Of a stretch of 14,090 nucleotides of DNA, positions 8,342-14,090 are shown piece after piece (positions within the stretch are counted from its first letter, which is position 1; the number at the start of each line of letters is the position of its first letter). Made by a program: the position numbers and the translations under genes. Below the pieces are notes generated by a model. The model was given only the letters and a program-made list of their open reading frames with translations. It did not search any database and was not told the DNA's origin. Source of the DNA: CAYMFD01 sp964389475 (GTDB lineage Bacteria; Bacteroidota; Bacteroidia; Chitinophagales; Saprospiraceae); contig CAYMFD010000100.1 of assembly GCA_964389475.1 (NCBI GenBank), positions 1 through 14,090 of the forward strand, written 5' to 3'.

Positions 8342-10720
8342 TTACTGCTTAATGATCAGCTGGCGGTGACTTGAGCCATCATCTAGCTCTAGTGCCACAC
8401 TGTAGAGCCCCGGTACAAGGGTGCTCATATCGATGCTTTTATCATCTAGGACTACAGGCATACGCTGCCCGAGGCTATTAATCACTTGGCAAGATACAAT
8501 GCTACTTTCTGATCCATGAGCGAGGTAGACACGATCTTCTACTGGGTTAGGGTAGAGGTAGTATGCAGGACTTTGTGTGATATCACTCGTAGCGGTTGAC
8601 AATGTAGTTTTACCAGTAAGCACCATATCGTCAATGTACATGCCGTCACCCCTGACATTGGCATCTGTCACCAGGACCATCCGTATGTCCACTATACCGT
8701 AGTTGCTGTATGCGGAGAGGTCGATCGTCTCCATCGCCCAGTCAGCCGTGCCATCGTAGAGTGGGAGCTCGGGTGTCTGGTTAGGCGAACCCTCTTGCGT
8801 GAGATCGCCACATAGAGCCTCCCAGCTTTCGCCGTCGTTGCCACTGATCTGTAGCTGTGCATAGTCATAGTCGTCTTCGATATCATACTTGAGCATCATC
8901 GAGAGGCTGGGCTCTAGGTAGGCGGAGAGATCTACCTGCTCGAGTAGTGTGACCTCGTAGGTGCGACGATCATCGTAGTCTCCACCAGGACTATCCGTCA
9001 GTGATGTAGGCCCTGAGACGAAGTCTTCGCTAGTGAGCGACCAATCAGACGGTACTGACCAGTCTGTAAAGTCCACGTCAGCTACTACCTCAGTACCGCC
9101 TATGCGGCCCTCGTCGATGATATGTATACTGATGGTATCTACGGCCGTGTAGTGGTTCATCTCTACGGAGATCGTTGCGGCATAGGATCCTTCTGCTAGA
9201 CCGGGTACATCTAGGTCGATGGTCCGTTGATCGGTCTGATCTAGAGATACGACAGTAAATAGGCCAGCATTGACGCTAGGGTCAAGAAACTGGACGTCCA
9301 CACCTACCGCCTCGTTGTTAAAGCCATAACGCTTAACTTCGATCGGGATGCTAAAGTCTACGCCTGCCGGGTAGTAAACATCCACTGTAGGTGTTGCCAC
9401 AGTGAGGTTGTGGGTACTGTGTGCCAGTCTGAGGTTAGCTAGCATCGACTGCTTATTAAGGATATCTATTCGCTCAGGATCAGGCCAGAAGCCATCTGAG
9501 GCTTGACCTACTTCTGGCGTCATAGTAATTATCGGTAGTTTTCCAGTCTCTTCCGCATACATATAGTCGTCGCTATCGCCATTGACGGTGTAGCCGAGCA
9601 CCTCCGACCCTACGCCATAGACGTAGCGGTTATCAGCCGTAAAGGCTTTGCCGAGAGCTTGGTAGATGTCATCATCAGGCGTCGGCTGATCGCTGTAGGC
9701 CCATGGGAAAATCAGGATATTACCAAAGGTGTGATAATTGAGAGCGACCCTAAAGTTCTGCTGTTGGCATAGCAACTGCATGGCCTGAGTCTCGGGCTCT
9801 GAGAATGGCCCCGGTCCACGATAGACCTCTGATTGTGGGTCCGGGCTACTGCCTTGGTTGTCGATACCCCATTGGAAGCCATAGTTACGATTGAGGTCTA
9901 CACCTGTTTGCTGGCCATTGATGGTAGCTCTGTTTTTGCGCCATAGTCCACCTCCATTGGGCATGATCTCCTGATTATAGACATAGCCGTCAGGATTGAT
10001 GATCGGCACGAAATACAGCTCTGTGTTTTCGACGATCGCCTTGACCTCTGGGTCGCTGTCGTAGTTCTCTAGCAGGTACCACATGTAGTAGAGGTTTTGC
10101 GCTAGGCTATTGGGTTCTCTGGAGTGGTGTAGGCTGGTGTACAATACCTCTGGTTCTCCGATTTCGTCCGTAGTAGGATTGTCCGATAGGCGGTAGTAGT
10201 ACACAGGTAGTCCCTCGTGTGTCCTGATATCTCCTATCTCCATCGCTGGTGAAATGAGTTCAGGATAGAGAGTTGACATTAGGGCTAGGTTTTCTAAGGC
10301 CTCATCGTAGGTAAGGTAGCCGCCCATATCACCAAACCGATAATTGGACGGTGTCTCGTAGGTGGTATAGTTGGGTAGGTTACTTAGGCATAGTTGGTCA
10401 AAACTTGCCAGCGTACTTGCATGACCTAGCGGTATATCTCGCTCCTTGCTAGCTCGATCAGCATAGAAGGTGGCTACATCGTGGATGGCGATCCTGTAAT
10501 CGGCACCGCCCGCATCTAGACACGCGATGGTAGATATAGGCATATCATTGACATATGACTTTTGCGGTCGCAATACGCCATGGTCCAATTCTACATCACA
10601 GCCTATGAGGATGTCCATCGACGTCGTGCTCAAATCTACGTTTATACGATGGTGGAGTTCTGGCTGTGCATTGGCTATGGTGCTTGCCGCTAGGATGGCG
10701 ACGAGTAGTATTAATCTCAT
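8342..10720 (-). CDS. Secreted M14 zinc carboxypeptidase with MAM-like domain and T9SS type A sorting domain
   Basis: A 792-residue exported metallopeptidase that should remove C-terminal amino acids from peptides. Residues 1-18 are a signal peptide (cleavage after ANA, before Gln19). The M14 catalytic domain spans about 126-440. Zinc ligands are His199 and Glu202 (HSRE) and His330 (NYHTFG). Substrate-binding Asn277-Arg278 lie in DLNRNY, and the catalytic base is Glu403 in MTPEVG. INPDGY and FSEPET are further family motifs. Residues about 450-540 form an Ig-like linker domain. Residues about 545-704 resemble the MAM-like jelly-roll domain found in immune inhibitor A peptidases, ending in GMYIDDMVLTG. 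Residues about 720-792 are a type A sorting domain opening with YPNP (723-726) and ending in LVPGLYSVAL and QLIIKQ. All catalytic residues are present, so it is probably active outside the cell in protein breakdown. It is transcribed divergently from the S9 peptidase gene, with a 621-bp gap. The specific cleavage preference cannot be read from the sequence. Confidence 0.95.
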   Translation of the reverse strand: MRLILLVAILAASTIANAQPELHHRINVDLSTTSMDILIGCDVELDHGVLRPQKSYVNDMPISTIACLDAGGADYRIAIHDVATFYADRASKERDIPLGHASTLASFDQLCLSNLPNYTTYETPSNYRFGDMGGYLTYDEALENLALMSTLYPELISPAMEIGDIRTHEGLPVYYYRLSDNPTTDEIGEPEVLYTSLHHSREPNSLAQNLYYMWYLLENYDSDPEVKAIVENTELYFVPIINPDGYVYNQEIMPNGGGLWRKNRATINGQQTGVDLNRNYGFQWGIDNQGSSPDPQSEVYRGPGPFSEPETQAMQLLCQQQNFRVALNYHTFGNILIFPWAYSDQPTPDDDIYQALGKAFTADNRYVYGVGSEVLGYTVNGDSDDYMYAEETGKLPIITMTPEVGQASDGFWPDPERIDILNKQSMLANLRLAHSTHNLTVATPTVDVYYPAGVDFSIPIEVKRYGFNNEAVGVDVQFLDPSVNAGLFTVVSLDQTDQRTIDLDVPGLAEGSYAATISVEMNHYTAVDTISIHIIDEGRIGGTEVVADVDFTDWSVPSDWSLTSEDFVSGPTSLTDSPGGDYDDRRTYEVTLLEQVDLSAYLEPSLSMMLKYDIEDDYDYAQLQISGNDGESWEALCGDLTQEGSPNQTPELPLYDGTADWAMETIDLSAYSNYGIVDIRMVLVTDANVRGDGMYIDDMVLTGKTTLSTATSDITQSPAYYLYPNPVEDRVYLAHGSESSIVSCQVINSLGQRMPVVLDDKSIDMSTLVPGLYSVALELDDGSSHRQLIIKQ

Positions 10721-10906
10721 AGTGTCTTTTAATTGGAGCCTCTAAGGTAGGTGATAGTTATTTGAGGATCTAAAGTAGACGATGCCTGATCGAGTTACGT
10801 GTACGGACCCTTTCCAAACCTTACCCTTAAAAGGCTTGCCTGCCTGCTTATCCATAAATAGCGATTTGGTAGGGCAAGGCTTATAGAGCTACTTACGAAT
10901 GTGATG

Positions 10907-10961
10907 TAGGTCTTTAATCAAGGTCATTGAGGCAAAACCTCGTTGCTCTTCAGAAGACCTA
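10907..10961. repeat. Nested inverted repeat at the left edge of the 250-bp segment
   Basis: Outer arms TAGGTCTT (10907-10914) and AAGACCTA (10954-10961) are perfectly complementary over 8 bp. They enclose a second short hairpin, GAGG (10929-10932) with CCTC (10938-10941) around a CAAAA loop. No T-run follows, so it is not a typical terminator. Confidence 0.55.
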
Positions 10962-11181
10962 TCTGATACTTCAAGAAGCATGAGGTACAACAAGCACGTG
11001 GCCTCGACCGCTTTAGCGTCGATTAGAGTTCCTGACCGAGAGGGCAGACGACACGATATCCTCAGCTGAGGTCCGCATAAGCCCCTGGCATTGCGAGACT
11101 CCTTGAGCACAACCTCGCTGCTCGATTTTATCACGGTTGTCAGTCAATCGAGGATATCGGTCTTTAATAAAGGTCATTGAG
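10909..11181. repeat. 23-bp direct repeats bounding a 250-bp segment inside copy A
   Basis: The 23-mers at 10909-10931 and 11159-11181 begin GGTCTTTAAT and end AAGGTCATTGAG. They differ at one position (C versus A) and are exactly 250 bp apart. Copy B has a single, more diverged equivalent at 14022-14044. Copy A therefore carries a 250-bp insertion or partial duplication, or copy B lost one by recombination. Inside the segment, TTGAGGCAAAACCTCGTTGC (from 10928) is echoed by TTGAGCACAACCTCGCTGC (from 11104), so the segment itself seems built from related units. Confidence 0.75.
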
Positions 11182-11206
11182 CAAGCATAGCGTCGTCGAA
11201 ATGACC
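11172..11206. repeat. Short palindromic repeat, GGTCATTGAG...GTCGAAATGACC type
   Basis: Arms GGTCATT (11172-11178) and AATGACC (11200-11206) are perfectly complementary around a 21-nt centre. From memory, intergenic palindromes of the form GTCATTGAG...GTCGAAATGAC are common in Bacteroidota genomes, and this looks like one of them. The counterpart in copy B (14035-14069) has GCCC in place of GACC in the right arm, so its stem is damaged. Confidence 0.6.
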
Positions 11207-11341
11207 GTATTACTACTCTTAATCGAGGTCCCATGTTTTGCTCAACCTCATCTTTGCAATGTACCAACAAATAGTTAATAGCAAGATCACATTAACACCA
11301 AAGCAGGTAAAAGTAATATCTTACAGGCAACCAATTAAGAC

Positions 11342-13795
11342 ATGATAATGAAACGATTAATCACCTCGCTATGCCTGGTCGTAATGACAGGCCTCTTTCT
11401 CAAACCAATGTCGGCTCAGGAGAATGGCTGGCAGTCTCCAGAAAAGGATATTCTCGATATCGTACATGCTCCTCAGCTACCGCGAGTGTCTGTCTCTCCT
11501 AAGAAGACTCACATGCTGCTCACCGATCCGATAATCTACCCAACACTATCAGAGCTAGGCGGAGATATGCTCAAGCTAGCAGGTACCCGCGTCAATCCAG
11601 AGAATAACTACTACCATGGTCGACATGGTGGTACCTCGCCACGCATACTTAATGTCGCATCTGGTGAGACAGTAGATCTAGGCATTCCAGCTGGTGCTGA
11701 GGTGATGTCTACTACATGGGCCAATGACGGTGAGCGATTCGCGATGGCAGTGGGATTCGTAGACCGGATCGAACTGTGGATGGGTGATATCTCGGGTACA
11801 GTCGAGCGGGTGCCTGATGTCATCCTCAATCCCCTGATGGACAGCCCGATCAAGTGGTTTCCCGATCAAGAGAGGCTCCTCCTACGTCGCATCGCAGACC
11901 GTGGTCCAGTACCTATTGAGCCTACGATGCCGGTAGGCCCTAAGATCCTTGAGGATGCCGGAGCTAAGGCACGATCAACCTATGAAGCTCGTAATCTGCT
12001 AGAGACGGCCTATGACGATGAACTCTTTAGTTACTACATGCAGTCTGAGCTCATGGTTTATAACACCAAGACGCAAGCAAGAGACGTAGTAGGTCCTCGT
12101 GCAGCCTATATGTGGGCGGATGTGTCACCTGATGGAGACTACCTTCTTGTCGAACGCCTCAAAGGACCGTGGTCGCACGAGGTAGCATGGTGGCGTTTTG
12201 CCCATGATATAGAAGTGTGGAATATGGATGGCGACCTCGTACAGACGATTGCTAATCATCCACTGGCCAACGAGGTGCCTAACAGAGGTGTAATCACTGG
12301 GCCTCGCTACGTTATGTGGCAGCCAACGGCACCGCATACGGTATTTTGGCGAGATGCCCTCGATGGAGGCGACCCGATGGCAGAGGCAGCCCATAGAGAT
12401 CGCATAGTCCGCTGGGAGGCACCGTTTAAGGGTGAGCCCGAAGAAGTCTTTAAGGCGGAACACCGAGTTGTGTCGGCCATGTGGGGCCAGGAAGATGGTA
12501 TGCTCATGGTCTACCAGAGAGAGCGGATGAAGCGGTGGAGGTACGTATGGCTGCTAGATGTCAATAAGGGTACGGCCAAGCAGTGGTTTGACCTAGATGA
12601 GAGTGATAGATACAATGATCCAGGATACCCGCTGTACACACGCCTAGATAATGGTAAGAGTGCCATCAAGGTTGAGGATGGTAATATGTACTTCCGAGGT
12701 AGTGGCGGTAGCGCCGAGGGTGACCGACCATTCGTTGATAAGCGTAATCTTGCGACTGGTGAGGTGGAGCGGATATTCCGTTGCGAAGAAGATAAGTACG
12801 AGTACTTCGTCACCTTCGCAGAGGATACCAAGAGCTTTATCATGCGATCGGAGTCCAATGACGTAGTGCCTAACTACTACCTAGCAACATTAGGAGATAA
12901 GGTGGAAGCTAAGGAAGGGGAGAGCCAACGTAAGATGACGAAGCGACTGATCACGAGCTTTAAGGATCCTAGTCCAGAGCTACGACAGATAGAGAGTAAG
13001 ATCGTCAAGTACATGCGAGACGATAGCATAGATCTAAGCTTCACACTGATGCTACCCCCAGGCTATGAGGAGGGTAAGCCACTGCCGACGGTTGTATATG
13101 CCTACCCACTAGAGTATGGTAGCGGTAACACGGCAGGGCAGGTTAGGGGTTCTTCTAATCGCTTTATACGGGTATACGGCGCTTCGCACTTATACTTCTT
13201 GATGAGAGGCTATGCTGTCCTCGACAATACAGCCATGCCTATGGTCGGTGATCCTGAGACGGTCTATGATAGCTTCGTGCCGCAACTAGTAGCTGATGCC
13301 GAGGCAGCCGTCAAGAAAGCGGTAGATATGGGGGTCGCAGACCCAGACCGCATTGGTGTTATCGGGCACAGCCACGGTGGTCTGATGGTGGCCAACTTGC
13401 TAGCGCATACTGACTTGTTCAGCGCTGGGATCGCTCGTAGTGGATCTTACAATAAGACCAACCAGCCCTTTGGCTTCCAGGGCGAGCGACGTTCGCTTTT
13501 TGAGGCGACACAGTCCTACATCGACTGCTCACCGACCTTCTTTGCCGATAAGGTCAACGAGCCAGTACTGATCATTCACGGTGACGATGATTCCAATCCT
13601 GGTACGCTGACTGGCCAGTCTGAGGTTTTTTACGAAGCTGTCCGTGGCTCAGGAGGTACCGCTAGATTGGTTCTCCTCCCATTTGAGGATCACGGATACC
13701 GTGCCAAAGAGTCCATCGAGCATGTCATCTGGGAGCAACTCAATTGGTTTGATAAGCATGTCAAGAACAGATCAACTGAGCCGCTGCAACCATAG
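11342..13795 (+). CDS. Exported S9 family serine peptidase, glutamyl endopeptidase (CGEP)-like
   Basis: An 817-residue prolyl-oligopeptidase-family enzyme. A signal peptide ends near SAQ (about residue 25). Residues about 40-550 form the beta-propeller that restricts access to small or unfolded substrates. Residues about 558-810 are the alpha/beta-hydrolase domain. The catalytic triad is Ser677 in GHSHGG, Asp750 in HGDDDSNPGTL, and His784 in EDHGYRAKES. The C-terminal third, including YNKTNQPFGFQGE, SPTFFADKV, IIHGDDDSNPGTLT and HVIWEQLNWF, closely resembles what I remember of the plant chloroplast glutamyl endopeptidase (MEROPS S9D). Cleavage after Glu is therefore likely but inferred. There is no T9SS sorting domain, so it should stay in the periplasm and may process peptides made outside by enzymes such as the neighbouring M14 carboxypeptidase. 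Two in-frame ATGs, at 11342 and 11348, are both plausible starts, and MKRLITS from 11348 is an equally good signal peptide. It is a single-gene unit closed by a terminator and flanked by direct copies of an intergenic repeat. Confidence 0.95.
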   Translation: MIMKRLITSLCLVVMTGLFLKPMSAQENGWQSPEKDILDIVHAPQLPRVSVSPKKTHMLLTDPIIYPTLSELGGDMLKLAGTRVNPENNYYHGRHGGTSPRILNVASGETVDLGIPAGAEVMSTTWANDGERFAMAVGFVDRIELWMGDISGTVERVPDVILNPLMDSPIKWFPDQERLLLRRIADRGPVPIEPTMPVGPKILEDAGAKARSTYEARNLLETAYDDELFSYYMQSELMVYNTKTQARDVVGPRAAYMWADVSPDGDYLLVERLKGPWSHEVAWWRFAHDIEVWNMDGDLVQTIANHPLANEVPNRGVITGPRYVMWQPTAPHTVFWRDALDGGDPMAEAAHRDRIVRWEAPFKGEPEEVFKAEHRVVSAMWGQEDGMLMVYQRERMKRWRYVWLLDVNKGTAKQWFDLDESDRYNDPGYPLYTRLDNGKSAIKVEDGNMYFRGSGGSAEGDRPFVDKRNLATGEVERIFRCEEDKYEYFVTFAEDTKSFIMRSESNDVVPNYYLATLGDKVEAKEGESQRKMTKRLITSFKDPSPELRQIESKIVKYMRDDSIDLSFTLMLPPGYEEGKPLPTVVYAYPLEYGSGNTAGQVRGSSNRFIRVYGASHLYFLMRGYAVLDNTAMPMVGDPETVYDSFVPQLVADAEAAVKKAVDMGVADPDRIGVIGHSHGGLMVANLLAHTDLFSAGIARSGSYNKTNQPFGFQGERRSLFEATQSYIDCSPTFFADKVNEPVLIIHGDDDSNPGTLTGQSEVFYEAVRGSGGTARLVLLPFEDHGYRAKESIEHVIWEQLNWFDKHVKNRSTEPLQP

Positions 13796-13828
13796 GGTTG
13801 ATAGCCTGAAGTCAAAAGTAAAAAGTCG

Positions 13829-13868
13829 ATAGATGTCGGATAGCTCTGAGTTATCCGACATCTATTTT
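13829..13868 (+). terminator. Strong hairpin terminator after the S9 peptidase gene
   Basis: A perfect 14-bp inverted repeat, ATAGATGTCGGATA (13829-13842) and TATCCGACATCTAT (13852-13865), with a 9-nt loop and TTT directly after. It begins 33 bp beyond the stop codon. The other side is rich in A (13815-13825), so on the minus strand the stem is followed within a few bases by TTTTT. It may therefore work in both directions. Confidence 0.9.
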
Positions 13869-13908
13869 GTATCCGACAGCTAGCGTGAAAGCATGAGTTA
13901 CAAGAAGC

Positions 13909-14090
13909 ACGTGTACGGACCCTTTCCAAACCTTACCCTTGAAAGGCTTGCCTGCCTGCTTATCTATTAAATAACGATTTGGTAGGGCAAGGCTTAAAGA
14001 GTTACTTATGAATGTGATGTCGGTTTACAGTAAAGGTCATTGAGCAAGCATAGCGTCGTCGAAATGCCCGTATTACCACTCTTAATCGAG
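13909..14090. repeat. Intergenic repeat element, copy B (runs off the window)
   Basis: At least 182 bp matching copy A in the same orientation, from ACGTGTACGGACCC to the last base of the window, but without the 250-bp internal segment. It has the same imperfect stem-loop (GGCTTGCCTGCC near 13945 with GGTAGGGCAAGGC at 13981-13993). It starts about 40 bp beyond the terminator of the S9 peptidase gene. The right end is not visible, so full length and any terminal repeats are unknown. Confidence 0.8.

Larger units (their letters stand above)
10797..11227. repeat. Intergenic repeat element, copy A (interrupted)
   Basis: Two blocks, 10797-10931 and 11159-11227, match copy B (13909-14090) in the same order and orientation. 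They begin at ACGTGTACGGACCC and end at CTTAATCGAG. Between them lies a stretch absent from copy B. Differences from copy B are scattered substitutions and a one-base indel near 10850. Within the left block an imperfect inverted repeat can form around GGCTTGCCTGCC and GGTAGGGCAAGGC. No transposase is encoded, so it is either a non-autonomous element or an extragenic repeat. It is located upstream of the S9 peptidase gene. Confidence 0.8.
10721..11341. other. Divergent intergenic region holding repeat element copy A
   Basis: A 621-bp spacer between the divergent carboxypeptidase and S9 peptidase genes. It should contain both promoters, but no convincing Bacteroidota -7/-33 pair was found. Most of it (10797-11227) is the interrupted repeat element described separately. 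Several short reading frames on the minus strand here have no family resemblance and overlap the repeats, so I do not call them genes. Confidence 0.6.

Noticed and set aside
10889..11270. Two overlapping minus-strand open frames of 81 and 85 codons in the divergent spacer
   Set aside because: They lie inside the repeat element, overlap each other in different frames, have no recognisable domain, and the corresponding frames would be interrupted or altered in copy B. Their apparent shared MT(F/L)IKD start simply reflects the 23-bp direct repeat.
11342..13795. Dipeptidyl peptidase IV or prolyl oligopeptidase assignment
   Set aside because: The propeller and the region around the active serine lack typical DPP4 features, and the C-terminal third matches the glutamyl endopeptidase branch much better.
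10797..14090. Composite transposon around the S9 peptidase
   Set aside because: The flanking copies encode no transposase, no target-site duplication is visible, and the right end of copy B is outside the window. Only the weaker statement of direct repeats flanking the gene is kept.

Overview
The window looks like chromosomal DNA from a member of the Bacteroidota, probably a gliding or marine type such as the Saprospiria or Cytophagales. This placement is inferred from protein content. Two proteins end in type IX secretion (T9SS) sorting domains, one of type A and one of type B, and this system is confined to that phylum. Genes show no clear Shine-Dalgarno sequences, and all four large proteins carry signal peptides or a lipoprotein signal.

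Layout from left to right. A hairpin terminator at 14-43 closes a minus-strand beta-carbonic anhydrase gene (68-817) that encodes a lipoprotein. Next, on the minus strand, comes one giant gene (960-7892) for a 2310-residue modular surface protein. It has a proprotein-convertase-type P-domain near the N-terminus, paired Ig/PKD-like domains, four copies of a roughly 105-residue repeat each preceded by a Cys-x-Cys motif, a SprB-like repeat, and a type B sorting domain. A 449-bp spacer without a recognisable gene follows. Then a minus-strand gene (8342-10720) encodes a secreted M14 zinc carboxypeptidase with a MAM-like jelly-roll domain and a type A sorting domain. A 621-bp divergent spacer (10721-11341) carries a repeat element. 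The only plus-strand gene (11342-13795) encodes an exported S9 serine peptidase that closely resembles the plant chloroplast glutamyl endopeptidase. It ends in a strong hairpin terminator (13829-13865). A second, directly oriented copy of the repeat element (13909-14090) runs off the window.

The common theme is the cell envelope: a large adhesin-like surface protein, two exported peptidases that could digest proteins or peptides for nutrition, and an envelope carbonic anhydrase. Nothing ties them into a single operon. The gaps are long and each gene is probably transcribed on its own.

I found no CRISPR array, RNA gene, integrase, transposase or defence system. The least explained part is the intergenic repeat family flanking the S9 peptidase, including a 250-bp internal segment present in one copy only and bounded by a 23-bp near-identical direct repeat. 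I do not see a convincing undescribed biological system.
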